Shown: piece by piece, positions 43,021 to 51,855 of the stretch
How the letters are laid out: the number at the start of each line of letters is the position of its first letter
Numbering within the stretch: position 1 is the stretch's first letter
From: Streptococcus oralis subsp. tigurinus AZ_3a
GTDB lineage: Bacteria > Bacillota > Bacilli > Lactobacillales > Streptococcaceae
DNA: 64,000 bases
Assembly: GCA_000344275.1 (NCBI GenBank)
Contig: AORU01000003.1
Location: forward strand, 62,001-126,000
Direction: 5' to 3'
Translations under genes and position numbers: made by a program
The notes under the pieces: generated by a model
Told to the model about the DNA's origin: nothing
The model's input: the letters and a program-made list of their open reading frames with translations, nothing else
Database searches by the model: none

Positions 43021-43084
43021 GACATCGTCCTCTTAAGAAGTGATAAACAAGATAGTTGATTGATTTAACACATATTATAGTTTC

Positions 43085-43113
43085 ATTATAAGCAAAAAAG
43101 AAAGCGTTGTCAA
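43085..43113 (-). promoter_or_regulatory. Perfect-consensus promoter with cre-like -35 for the secreted-protein cassette
   Basis: TTGACA (complement of 43108-43113), 17 bp, TATAAT (complement of 43085-43090). TTGACAACGCTTTCTT is a one-mismatch cre-like site on the -35, almost the same as at 32376-32391. Confidence 0.75.
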
Positions 43114-43152
43114 TTACTTTTATAAGACTGTATCATATTCATAAAAGCTTAT

Positions 43153-43184
43153 AAAAAGAGACTCGGAACCCTCGTCTCTCTTTA
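43153..43184 (-). terminator. Terminator after pyrE
   Basis: AGAGAC and GTCTCT with inner pairs form a stem, followed on the minus strand by TTTTTAT, just after the pyrE stop codon. Confidence 0.75.
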
Positions 43185-43194
43185 TCTTACTAAC

Positions 43195-43827
43195 TTAGCC
43201 TTCCAGCCAATTTTCTTGGTCTTCTTTAAAGCGTTTTAGGAGAGCGAGTCCTTCTGGCGTGATATAACCTTCTTCTTGTGCTATGTGGATGAGTTCGCTG
43301 TAATTTGAAAGTGTCACCAATTTCACACCAGCTTCCGCAAAATTCTTATCTGCTTTTGGCAATTGATAACTGAAAATCGCTACAACTCCAAGCACATCTG
43401 CTCCTTCGCGTTTAGCAGCTGCTACGGCTTCAAGAACAGACCCACCCGTTGAAATGAGGTCTTCAACAACAACCATCTTTTGCCCCTGAGCTACACGGCC
43501 TTCGATTTGGTTACCAGCTCCGTGGTCTTTTGGTTTGCTACGGATGTAGGCAAAAGGCAAGTTCATCTTGTCAGCAATGATAGCCCCGTGTGGAATTCCT
43601 GCTGTCGCAGTTCCTGCAATCACTTCAACCTCAGGAAAGGCTTCTTTGATAGCTTCCACAAAACCATTTTCAATCAAGCTACGAGTTTCAGGATAGGCAA
43701 GCGTCACACGGTTGTCAGTATAAATCGGTGACTTGATACCAGATGCCCAAGTGAAAGGCTCCTCTGGTTTGAGGTAAACGGCTTGGATTTTCAAGAGGTG
43801 GCTAGCGATATCTTTAGCAAGTGTCAT
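43195..43827 (-). CDS. pyrE: Orotate phosphoribosyltransferase
   Basis: A 210-residue PRTase that makes OMP from orotate and PRPP. The PRPP loop [12 protein letters not shown] lies near residue 118 and the N-terminal [12 protein letters not shown] near 29 is typical. It follows pyrF by about 33 bp in the same operon, under PyrR attenuation. Confidence 0.96.
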   Translation of the reverse strand: MTLAKDIASHLLKIQAVYLKPEEPFTWASGIKSPIYTDNRVTLAYPETRSLIENGFVEAIKEAFPEVEVIAGTATAGIPHGAIIADKMNLPFAYIRSKPKDHGAGNQIEGRVAQGQKMVVVEDLISTGGSVLEAVAAAKREGADVLGVVAIFSYQLPKADKNFAEAGVKLVTLSNYSELIHIAQEEGYITPEGLALLKRFKEDQENWLEG

Positions 43828-43860
43828 AGTATTCTCCTTTTATTTTTATAATCTATTTCT

Positions 43861-44562
43861 TTAATTTCTGTCTTGATTCCATTCATCCTTGATAGCATGA
43901 TAAGCTACAACAGGATCCTCAGCTTGGGTAATGGGACGTCCCACTACGATATAGTCACTACCGATTTGATAAGCATCCGCTGGCGTCATGACACGTTTTT
44001 GGTCTCCTACTGCAGCTCCCGCTGGACGAATTCCTGGCGTCAGACAGATAAAATCTGGATTGGTGACTTCTTTGATGAGTTGCACTTCCTGAGCTGAGCA
44101 AACGACACCATCCAAGCCCGCTTCAGCTGTCTTCTTGGCATAGTGAATCACAGACTCTTGCAGAGTGGTTTGGATATTTTGAAAATCCTGCATCTGGCTT
44201 TCCGACGTTGATGTAAGCTGGGTCACAGCGATCAATTTGGCTTGTGTCCCCAGACCTTCACGTGCTGCCTTCATCATCTCCACACCACCAGCAGCATGAA
44301 CATTTGTCATGTCTACACCAAGCTGAGATAAGACCCTCATGGCAGATTTTACTGTATTTGGAATGTCATGTAGCTTGAGATCCAGAAAGACACTATGCCC
44401 CAATGACTTCAAATAACGGACAACTTCTGGACCTTCCGCATAATAAAGCTCCATCCCTACTTTTAGATAAAGACTTTCTTCTGCCGGGAAAAGAGATAAA
44501 AATTCCTTGACCGCCTCAAAACTAGGAAAATCAAGAGCAATAACTGGACGATGTTCACGCAT
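43861..44562 (-). CDS. pyrF: Orotidine 5'-phosphate decarboxylase
   Basis: A 233-residue OMP decarboxylase giving UMP. The catalytic [10 protein letters not shown] motif is near residue 61 and the phosphate-binding loop near GIRPAG and VVGRPI. It leads the pyrF-pyrE operon behind the PyrR leader. Confidence 0.96.
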   Translation of the reverse strand: MREHRPVIALDFPSFEAVKEFLSLFPAEESLYLKVGMELYYAEGPEVVRYLKSLGHSVFLDLKLHDIPNTVKSAMRVLSQLGVDMTNVHAAGGVEMMKAAREGLGTQAKLIAVTQLTSTSESQMQDFQNIQTTLQESVIHYAKKTAEAGLDGVVCSAQEVQLIKEVTNPDFICLTPGIRPAGAAVGDQKRVMTPADAYQIGSDYIVVGRPITQAEDPVVAYHAIKDEWNQDRN

Positions 44563-44614
44563 ACCTTTCTCCTTTTACCTTAGCTAGCAAGAGAGTATGG
44601 TCAAAAACAAACCA

Positions 44615-44752
44615 CGAAAAAAGGAACCTGCCAACAGCAAGGTTCCACGAAAAATGGGTAGTCTCCACCCTTTCACCGTCTAACCTTAGCTGCCTCTCTG
44701 GACTGCTTTAAAGGTTTTTTTCTATTCTATTATTTATAGTAGGACTTGTCAA
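44615..44752 (-). promoter_or_regulatory. PyrR-dependent attenuator leader and promoter of pyrFE
   Basis: TTGACA (complement of 44747-44752), 17 bp, TAGAAT (complement of 44724-44729). The leader then has a PyrR-binding element CAGTCCAGAGAGGCAG (complement of 44690-44705) and a terminator GGAACCT...AGGTTCC with TTTTTT (complement of 44615-44646). When UMP is high, PyrR binds and the terminator forms. Confidence 0.92.
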
Positions 44753-44807
44753 GCAAAAACTTGAAACTGGACTTCTATACCATTCAAAATCAAGAGGAAA
44801 AGTTAGT

Positions 44808-45959
44808 CTAACGACTCTGTGATTGCTGGCTCGTTTGACTTTGACTTCCCTGTTCTTCTTGTTTTTTCTTTTCTTCTTCCTGTTTTTTCTTCTCAGCTTC
44901 CTTGGCCTCTTGTTTGGCTTTTTCTTCTGCTTCTTCTATCAGCTTATCCGCTATCGTATAGCTGTATGCTCCAGCCTCCATATCGACTACACTCGGTTCT
45001 GACAATTGTGGCTTGATTTTGCTGTAATAAGGCAATTTCTTGCTCAATTCTGACAAGGGAACCAAAATCTCATCTGTGTCCAGCATAGTAATTTTTAAAA
45101 GATCTGCTGTTGCCTTGCTTGGCGCTAATTCGATTTTCTGGATTTGACTCTTGATATCCTCACTGATGGTAGACAATCCTGTAATCAGTTCTTTCACCTG
45201 CTGCTCGTCATTAAAGGTAACTGTCAGATAAGTCTCAGGCAAGTTTAAGCGATTTACAGGAGTTGACTCAACCGCACCACTAGAAAGAATTGGATAATAC
45301 TCTTCACCAGACACATAATAACCAACAATATCAAATTCCTTAACCTCAATCGTAAAGTTAGTCGGAAATTGATAGTCAATCTTCGCTGATTCTATCCAAT
45401 GGTTAGACTTGATTCGCTCAGCGTATGTTTCCTTATCCAACAATAGGGCTAAGGTATAGTCACTATCTTGAATTCCAGAAGCCTGTTTGATGTCATCCGC
45501 CTGGGTGTTACTATTCCCCTTAACCTCGATATTTTTGATGGTCGACAGCGGAGTCAACAAATAGACTGAAAAAAGGAGGACCAGGACACTCGGTACCAAA
45601 ATACTCACAGCTCGCCAAATATGAACAGGTGCAATTTTAGGCTTGGCTGGTTTCTCTGTTTTTTCTTTTTTCTTCTCTTTTTCCTCTTTGACTTTCCGGT
45701 CATCCTTTTTAGATTTCTCTTCTTTTTCGGATGATTCTTCGTCTGGAACAGTTTCGTTCTGGTCGGAATCACTTGATGACTTCTTACTTTCCTCTAACGA
45801 CTTAGAGTTTTTCCCCATTCGAGCTTGTTTTTCCTTTTCCTTCTCTTCAGCTAGGGCAGCTTCTTCCTCAGCCTTTTTTTTCAGGTATTCCTGGTTTCGT
45901 TTCTGCCATTCAGACAATTCTTTCTTAGGGCTTGATTCTTTTTTCTTATCCTTTGACAT
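44808..45959 (-). CDS. divIB: Cell division protein DivIB/FtsQ
   Basis: A 383-residue bitopic protein. A highly charged Lys/Glu-rich cytoplasmic N-terminus (about 1-115) is followed by one TM helix (about 117-137), a POTRA domain starting at IKNIEVKGNSN near 144, the beta domain and a Gln/Lys-rich C-terminal tail. It works with FtsL and DivIC in the divisome. It is downstream of murG by 10 bp, in the usual murD-murG-divIB order. Confidence 0.93.
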   Translation of the reverse strand: MSKDKKKESSPKKELSEWQKRNQEYLKKKAEEEAALAEEKEKEKQARMGKNSKSLEESKKSSSDSDQNETVPDEESSEKEEKSKKDDRKVKEEKEKKKEKTEKPAKPKIAPVHIWRAVSILVPSVLVLLFSVYLLTPLSTIKNIEVKGNSNTQADDIKQASGIQDSDYTLALLLDKETYAERIKSNHWIESAKIDYQFPTNFTIEVKEFDIVGYYVSGEEYYPILSSGAVESTPVNRLNLPETYLTVTFNDEQQVKELITGLSTISEDIKSQIQKIELAPSKATADLLKITMLDTDEILVPLSELSKKLPYYSKIKPQLSEPSVVDMEAGAYSYTIADKLIEEAEEKAKQEAKEAEKKKQEEEKKKQEEQGSQSQTSQQSQSR

Positions 45960-45968
45960 TGATATTCC

Positions 45969-47027
45969 TTATGATAGGTCTTTTCTTAATAGATCGTAAA
46001 AATCCGCAAGAGATTTCAATTCAGTCGAAGCTTTCATGCTAGCTTGGTATTTGTCCTTGTGACTAAGCAAGTGACTGAGTTTCTCATCCAAACTTTCCAA
46101 GGTCAAGTCACTTTCTTGAAGTTCTTCTGCATAGCCTTTCTTAACAAAGTAGGCAGCATTTTCAATCTGGTCTCCTCGACTTGCTTCACGCCCCAATGGT
46201 ACGATGAGATGGAGTTTCGCCATGGCTAAGAGCTCAAAAATCGTATTGGCACCGCCACGCGTCACCACCACATCTGCCATCTCCATTAAAGGTTGATAGA
46301 GATCTGTCACATAATCAACACGAAAGAGATTTTGACTCAACTCATTGAGGCTTGAATCTCCAGTGAGATTGATAATATTGTAGCGTTCGGTCAGTTCTTG
46401 CTTATGATCTGTCACCAATTGGTTAAAGACACGAGCTCCTGCAGAACCACCGACAAACAATACCGTTGGCAATTTAGGATTAAAGTGGGTTTGGATATCC
46501 ACCAACTCGTCTGGTTCTGAACTTTTTTGGTCCGAAACCTTGGTCACTGCCCCCACATGCTCAACCTTAGACAAACTTGAAGCTTGCTCAAAGGTTGAAT
46601 ACATCTTGGTCGCAAATTTATAGGCAATTTTATTGGCCAAGCCCATAGACAGGTCCGATTCGTGAATAAAGACTGGCACTCCTGACACTCGCGCTGCGAT
46701 AACCGGCGGTACAGAGACAAATCCTCCCTTAGAAAAAAGGGCCTGTGGACGCAGTCGTAACATGATAAAGAGCGATTGGACAATTCCCCAACCAACTTTA
46801 AACACGTCCAGCATATTTTGCCAAGAGAAATAGCGGCGCAACTTCCCAGTCGCAATAGAATGGAAGGTAACATTTAAGCCTGATTTGAGGATTTCTTGGT
46901 GTTCGATTCCGTGTTTATCACCAATATAGTGAACTTCCCAGCCGTCTTCGATGAACTTAGGCATTAACAAAAGATTGAGGGTGACATGTCCAACCGTCCC
47001 CCCACCTGTAAAGACAATTTTTTTCAT
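45969..47027 (-). CDS. murG: UDP-GlcNAc:undecaprenyl-PP-MurNAc-pentapeptide GlcNAc transferase
   Basis: A 352-residue GT28 glycosyltransferase making lipid II. The N-terminal [10 protein letters not shown] loop (residues 5-14), [10 protein letters not shown] near 193 and [11 protein letters not shown] near 255 are the donor and acceptor loops. It starts 2 bp after murD, so translation is coupled. Confidence 0.96.
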   Translation of the reverse strand: MKKIVFTGGGTVGHVTLNLLLMPKFIEDGWEVHYIGDKHGIEHQEILKSGLNVTFHSIATGKLRRYFSWQNMLDVFKVGWGIVQSLFIMLRLRPQALFSKGGFVSVPPVIAARVSGVPVFIHESDLSMGLANKIAYKFATKMYSTFEQASSLSKVEHVGAVTKVSDQKSSEPDELVDIQTHFNPKLPTVLFVGGSAGARVFNQLVTDHKQELTERYNIINLTGDSSLNELSQNLFRVDYVTDLYQPLMEMADVVVTRGGANTIFELLAMAKLHLIVPLGREASRGDQIENAAYFVKKGYAEELQESDLTLESLDEKLSHLLSHKDKYQASMKASTELKSLADFYDLLRKDLS

Positions 47028-47028
47028 A

Positions 47029-48381
47029 TTATTCCTTTAACTCCGCTACTGTGTCGATAAAGAGGTCGCCACGTACTTCAAAGTTAGCATACATATCCCA
47101 GCTAGCATTTGCAGGACTGAGAAGGACTACATCTCCTTGAGTCGCAAGCTCATAGGCCTTGCGGGTCGCATCTGCAATATCAGTGGCATCCACATAAGCC
47201 ACACCAGCCTTATCCGCTGCCCGTTTGACACGTTCTGCAGACTGACCGAGGATAACCATCTTCTTGAGCCCTGTAATATCTGGCACCAATTCGTAAAACT
47301 CATTCCCACGGTCCAAACCACCTGCAATTAAGATAACCTTACTATTGTCAAATCCTGACAAGGCTTTTTGAGTAGCCAAGATATTGGTTGACTTACTATC
47401 GTTATAGAATTTGACACCCTGAATTTCATCCACAAATTGGAGACGGTGTTTGACACCTCCAAAGGCTGATAGAGTTTCCTTGATGGTTTGATTGTCCACG
47501 CCACGGAGCTTGGCTACAGCAATAGTCGCAAGGGCATTTTCTACATTGTGGCTACCTGGAACACCGATTTCACTAGCTGCCATAACCACTTCTCCACGGA
47601 AGTAGAGTTGACCATCTTCCAAATAAGCTCCATCAACCTTTTCCTGTGTTGAAAATGGTACAACAGTGGCTTGTGTTTTGGTAGCCAATTCTTTTGCCAA
47701 GTCTTGGTTAAAGTTCAAGACAAGGAAATCAGCTGCTGTCATATTATTTTGGATATTCCACTTAGCTGCCACATAGGCCTCAAAAGAACCATGATAGTCG
47801 ATATGAGTGGGCATGAGGTTGGTAATAACCGCAATTTCAGGATGGAATTCTTGAACACCCATCAATTGAAAAGAAGAAAGTTCCATGACAAGCGTGTCCT
47901 TGGCTGTTGCAGTTTGAGCCACTTGACTAGCAGGATAGCCGATGTTCCCTGACAAGAGACCATGTTGGCCGGCAGCAGTCAAAACTTCCCCAATCATAGT
48001 CGTTGTGGTGGTTTTCCCATTTGAACCTGTGATACCGATAATTGGCGCTTCCGAGATCAAGTAAGCCAACTCCACCTCAGTTAAGACTGGAATTCCCTTT
48101 GCCAATGCCTTTTCAATCATGGGATTGCTATACGGGATACCTGGATTTTTCACCATCAGAGCGAAATCTTCATCCAACAATTCCAAAGGATGCCCACCAG
48201 TGACAACCTTGATTCCCTCTTCTAGCAAACTTTGCGCAGCAGGATTTTCCTCAAAAGGCTTGCCGTCATTTACTGTCACAATGGCACCTAGCTTGTCCAA
48301 CAAACGGGCTGCAGACTCACCAGACTTAGCCAAACCTAAAACAAGTACTTTCTTATTTTTAAATTGATCGATTACTTTCAT
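47029..48381 (-). CDS. murD: UDP-N-acetylmuramoylalanine--D-glutamate ligase
   Basis: A 450-residue Mur ligase adding D-Glu to UDP-MurNAc-L-Ala. The ATP loop [12 protein letters not shown] is near residue 114, and the C-terminal [12 protein letters not shown] block is typical. It is first in murD-murG-divIB, with a TGG-TAAAAT extended -10 upstream. Confidence 0.96.
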   Translation of the reverse strand: MKVIDQFKNKKVLVLGLAKSGESAARLLDKLGAIVTVNDGKPFEENPAAQSLLEEGIKVVTGGHPLELLDEDFALMVKNPGIPYSNPMIEKALAKGIPVLTEVELAYLISEAPIIGITGSNGKTTTTTMIGEVLTAAGQHGLLSGNIGYPASQVAQTATAKDTLVMELSSFQLMGVQEFHPEIAVITNLMPTHIDYHGSFEAYVAAKWNIQNNMTAADFLVLNFNQDLAKELATKTQATVVPFSTQEKVDGAYLEDGQLYFRGEVVMAASEIGVPGSHNVENALATIAVAKLRGVDNQTIKETLSAFGGVKHRLQFVDEIQGVKFYNDSKSTNILATQKALSGFDNSKVILIAGGLDRGNEFYELVPDITGLKKMVILGQSAERVKRAADKAGVAYVDATDIADATRKAYELATQGDVVLLSPANASWDMYANFEVRGDLFIDTVAELKE

Positions 48382-48430
48382 GTCTCAAACTCCATTTCTA
48401 CTCCTACTATTTTACCATTTTTATGGAAAT

Positions 48431-48462
48431 AAAAAAGCCACAAAGTGTATTTGTGACTCTTT
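48431..48462 (-). terminator. Terminator after the bacteriocin-type ABC genes
   Basis: AGTCACAAA pairs with TTTGTGGCT around a short loop, followed by TTTTTATT on the minus strand. Confidence 0.75.
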
Positions 48463-48484
48463 CTTCTAACTTAATGTTCTCTTA

Positions 48485-49126
48485 TCATCTATGTGATAAA
48501 TCGGTAACTCGAATTACTTGGTCCACTTGTTCCCAAATAAGAGGATTGTGGGTCGCAATAATAATGGTCCGATTCGGATTTTTTAAAGATTCTAGGATAG
48601 AAAGTAATTCCTCAGAGTTTTTGGGGTCTAGCGACGCAGTTGGTTCATCTGCGAGAATCAAAGGCGGATCCTTTAAAATTATCTTCGCTAGTGCAACACG
48701 TTGTGCTTCTCCTCCTGATAACTCAAATATAGGTTGCTTTAAATCCAAATAGGATAGGTTTACACGATTTAGAGCTTGTTTCATCAAAGAGATTTTCTCT
48801 TTTTCTTTCAACTTTTTACCAACTAAACCCAGATTGAGATTCTCTTTGACGGTTTGGCTTTCAATTAAGCCAAAATCTTGAAATAAATATCCCAAGTAAT
48901 CTCTAAAGAAAACAGAGGGCTTAATGTCTTTAAGAGAAGTGCCATCATAGATGATTTGCCCTTTGTCATATGGCTCTAATCGTCCAATCATATTCAAGAG
49001 TGTTGTCTTACCACAGCCACTTGTACCGATTAAGGCATAAATTTTCCCACCTTCAAAATGAAGATTAGTATCTGAAAATAGCTGACGGCTTCCAAATTTT
49101 TTAGATATATTCTTTAGTTCAATCAT
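48485..49126 (-). CDS. ABC transporter ATP-binding protein, lactococcin-972-exporter type
   Basis: A 213-residue MacB-like ATPase: Walker A GTSGCGKTT near residue 34, signature LSGGEAQRVAL near 135, LILADEPTASLDPKN. It lies 1 bp after the large integral membrane protein gene, the pair usually called putative bacteriocin export ABC (TIGR03608 with TIGR01654, from memory). No bacteriocin peptide gene is adjacent, so it may serve self-protection or another substrate. Confidence 0.82.
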   Translation of the reverse strand: MIELKNISKKFGSRQLFSDTNLHFEGGKIYALIGTSGCGKTTLLNMIGRLEPYDKGQIIYDGTSLKDIKPSVFFRDYLGYLFQDFGLIESQTVKENLNLGLVGKKLKEKEKISLMKQALNRVNLSYLDLKQPIFELSGGEAQRVALAKIILKDPPLILADEPTASLDPKNSEELLSILESLKNPNRTIIIATHNPLIWEQVDQVIRVTDLSHR

Positions 49127-49127
49127 C

Positions 49128-51149
49128 CTATTTTCCTTTCATAATTGTCATAGAAACACGAGATTCTTTCTGCGCTTGACGGTAAAGCGTCAGAACTGCA
49201 CTAACTAGAAAGACTAATAAAGTGAGTAAGCCAATTACCCAGTCTCTACTGCGTAAAATAAAGAGACTAGCACCAAATACAAAACTGGCAAATTGACTAA
49301 CCATATACTGAGCATGCGTTTCAAAAAATCGTAAACCTGAAATTCGTTTAATCAAGATATCTCGACGGAATTGCTCGAAATATAGAAGATTGACAGAATA
49401 AAAGAGTAACAAGGAACTAGCTATCCCCACAATGGCTCCTAAGATTAAAGTTGCTGTTTCAGTTTGCACTTCATTATAACGAGTTAGATAAACACTTCTT
49501 CCTTCTTTAAGATAAGATACTTGCTCATAAATTCCAGCTTCCTTCAAGAGAGATAGACCACTCTCATATCCTTTGATAAAGAGTTGCTTTCCAGCATTGA
49601 TAGACCAAATATATTTTGAAATGAAACTATCACCTGTAGATGTCGGAGTAAACACAACTAAAATCGGATCAGTTAAGTACTGGATGGATACCGGGCTTTC
49701 ACCGTTATTATAAACAAATCGTTTTTCTCCTGTTGGAAGATAGCTAACAATCGCTCTCATTTCATACTCTAAAGGAGCGTCTTTATCCTCGCTTGATTTT
49801 CCGTAATAGTTCAAACGTTCTTCAAAAACTTTCTTAAGTTCTGCTTCCTGTGAACGAAGAGATTCTGGTAATAAGAGTCCAAATTCCCCTTTTTGAAGAT
49901 GAGCTAGTTTCTGTCTAGTCTCATCATTTACAGCCACATTTTCCTTATCCAAATAACTTGGACTGACATAGAGAACATTAGCATCTGGACTATAGGTATC
50001 CAGTGTCTCTCCCTGTTCATTTTTTCCTTGAGGATTTGCAAAATGAATGAGATTATCTTTTACAAATAGAGCCTGTTCTTTTTCAACTGCTTCTTTGGAA
50101 AATTCATACCACTTATTCAGATTTTCTGTATCTTTTCCTCTATCACCTAAACCAAAAGAAATTTGATAATAATCTGCTCTATCCTTCCATGCTTGTTTTG
50201 AAATTTCAAGTTCTTTCAATCGTTGGTAAGACGTCAAACCCGTCTTAACAGCGTAGCCTACTGTAAAAACAGCTACTAACTGACACAATAGGGTTAAAGT
50301 CATCAAGCGTTTAAGGGGTAATCTCCCCTTAATAACGGGAACTAATGCTTTGTAACTCAAACTCATTAGGTAAAGGAGCATTAGTAAAATTGAAATCCCC
50401 AATAAAAACAAAAGGTAAAAACTAATCCCAAAACCATAGGTAGCTAACAAGATAGGATAAAACAAACCTTGACTAAAAAGAACGACTCCCCCACCTAGGA
50501 AGGAAAGGAGGGCTGATAGAAGGAGCCACTTGATATCAGTCGATAAAGAATGCCCCATGATTGATAAGAGTGTCTGACCAGAAAAGAGTTTTATACCTGC
50601 TACTCTCATTTCCTTAATCCGAGTGATAATCACTAAAGCAAAGAAAGATAAGCCAAATATTGCTAAACTAATTAAAATAAGTGGATTTAGTAAAATTCGA
50701 AAAGCAAGAGAATAAGGAGGTGTCTTTCGGTCAGCAATTGCTTTATAACCCAAATCTCCTAATTTATCGGCTAGCTTTTCTTTCGTCAAGGAGCCTGATA
50801 AAAGGAGATAACTATTTAGTGGATCACTACGTTCACGACTTTCTTGGCTAGCTTCTTGGAATTCTTTTGGTAATGTTCCCTGACCATAAGTTGCATAAGT
50901 AAAGTGAGTCGTCCCATCCTTACTCGGCTCTACAATTCTTCTAGCTATTAAACTCTGTTCTGAGTTTACAAACTTCTCTAATTCCTTTTCAAATACCTCA
51001 CGCGTCGGTTCCTGAGTATCTTTTTTGACACGAAGTAGAGAAACGGAATCATAGCTTGCATATAAATATTGTGGCGCACGTAAGACTATAATCCAAGCAA
51101 AGAAGAAGCTGAGAAAAAAAGTTGATAATAATATGAATAGTTTCTTCAT
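49128..51149 (-). CDS. Bacteriocin-associated integral membrane protein (DUF1430)
   Basis: A 673-residue permease with a N-terminal TM helix, a first extracytoplasmic domain (about 30-155), four TM segments (about 160-310), a second extracellular domain (about 315-555) and C-terminal TM helices: an FtsX/MacB-like layout. It matches the family linked to Lcn972-like bacteriocins. It is transcribed from TTGACA-17-TATATT and is coupled to the ATPase gene. Substrate unknown. Confidence 0.8.
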   Translation of the reverse strand: MKKLFILLSTFFLSFFFAWIIVLRAPQYLYASYDSVSLLRVKKDTQEPTREVFEKELEKFVNSEQSLIARRIVEPSKDGTTHFTYATYGQGTLPKEFQEASQESRERSDPLNSYLLLSGSLTKEKLADKLGDLGYKAIADRKTPPYSLAFRILLNPLILISLAIFGLSFFALVIITRIKEMRVAGIKLFSGQTLLSIMGHSLSTDIKWLLLSALLSFLGGGVVLFSQGLFYPILLATYGFGISFYLLFLLGISILLMLLYLMSLSYKALVPVIKGRLPLKRLMTLTLLCQLVAVFTVGYAVKTGLTSYQRLKELEISKQAWKDRADYYQISFGLGDRGKDTENLNKWYEFSKEAVEKEQALFVKDNLIHFANPQGKNEQGETLDTYSPDANVLYVSPSYLDKENVAVNDETRQKLAHLQKGEFGLLLPESLRSQEAELKKVFEERLNYYGKSSEDKDAPLEYEMRAIVSYLPTGEKRFVYNNGESPVSIQYLTDPILVVFTPTSTGDSFISKYIWSINAGKQLFIKGYESGLSLLKEAGIYEQVSYLKEGRSVYLTRYNEVQTETATLILGAIVGIASSLLLFYSVNLLYFEQFRRDILIKRISGLRFFETHAQYMVSQFASFVFGASLFILRSRDWVIGLLTLLVFLVSAVLTLYRQAQKESRVSMTIMKGK

Positions 51150-51232
51150 AGTAGACTCCTTGTGGTGAAAATTGATTTCAGGAGGTAAGATTTTAGAGTA
51201 TGAAATCGGTTTCTATTTATCGCAAATATATC

Positions 51233-51263
51233 ACCATTATGATAAATTGTCAATAAATTTTAG
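51233..51263 (-). promoter_or_regulatory. Promoter of the bacteriocin-type ABC pair
   Basis: On the minus strand: TTGACA, 17-bp spacer, TATATT; the -35 lies near 51247-51252 and the -10 near 51224-51229. Coordinates are to within a few bases. Confidence 0.6.
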
Positions 51264-51330
51264 CAAAATATAATTATATTTTTTTGGACTAACTTTTTAA
51301 ACTTCTATAACAATATAGAGCTCTTAAAAT

Positions 51331-51550
51331 GTGGAAAAAAACTCACTTGAACAAAATATTTTTAGGTTTATTCCTTTTTGCAAGAAACGGAATCTTAGAC
51401 TTTCCGTTGTGATAAAAATGCCTGAAAACAATAGATTTCAGGCATTCGGAAACTTTGAGACTATAGGCTCAAAGTTTAGGTATGGAATTTCGAAGAAAGT
51501 CGCTACCGTCCGTAATCACCTAAGGAAAGTCTTAAAAATCTTATTTTAAA
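51331..51550. other. Non-coding region with three consecutive perfect hairpins
   Basis: Between typA/DUF3165 and the ABC pair there is no convincing gene. Three hairpins follow one another: AACGGAA/TTCCGTT (51386-51408), AATGCCTGAAA/TTTCAGGCATT (51417-51446) and AAACTTTGAG/CTCAAAGTTT (51450-51477). A GC-richer stretch with AAAGTCGCTACCGTCC follows. It could be a small RNA, a MITE-like repeat or an IS end; I recognise none. Confidence 0.5.
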
Positions 51551-51552
51551 TC

Positions 51553-51578
51553 AAAAAAGAGAGCCCTAGCTCTCTTTC
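51553..51578 (-). terminator. Terminator after the DUF3165 gene
   Basis: AAAGAGAGC pairs with GCTCTCTTT around a tiny loop; TTTTTT follows on the minus strand. Confidence 0.8.
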
Positions 51579-51581
51579 TAT

Positions 51582-51836
51582 TTATCTTCTTTTGCTCTTT
51601 TTTTCAGACATGAGCGTAATGTCTCTCAAGCTAAAGTAGGCTAGGACCAGCATGGCGATTGTGACAAAGAATTCTGTCGGTAATTGGAAGATTTGCAAGA
51701 TGGACAACATCAGCAAAATCAAGAGTGCAACAACTACAAAGACCAAGATAACGATGTTGACTGTTCCTTTGATACTTTGGGGTGTCGCAAATACATAGAG
51801 TAGTAATAAGAGTATCCCTATGATTAAATAGACCAT
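51582..51836 (-). CDS. DUF3165 family membrane protein
   Basis: An 84-residue protein with three hydrophobic stretches (about 2-17, 23-47 and 52-68) and a basic SEKKSKRR tail. I recognise the streptococcal DUF3165 family that sits next to typA. It lies 20 bp after typA with GAAAGAG as a weak ribosome binding site and shares its transcript. Function unknown. Confidence 0.75.
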   Translation of the reverse strand: MVYLIIGILLLLLYVFATPQSIKGTVNIVILVFVVVALLILLMLSILQIFQLPTEFFVTIAMLVLAYFSLRDITLMSEKKSKRR

Positions 51837-51855
51837 CTTTATCTCTTTCTAGCTC

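Noticed and set aside
51494..51516. Homology between this stretch and the metK insert (AAAGTCGCT plus CGTCC)
   Set aside because: Only about a 9-base match; too short to call a shared element without a search.
51331..51549. 72-codon + strand ORF over the hairpin region
   Set aside because: It runs through three inverted repeats, has no ribosome binding site and no recognisable protein sequence.
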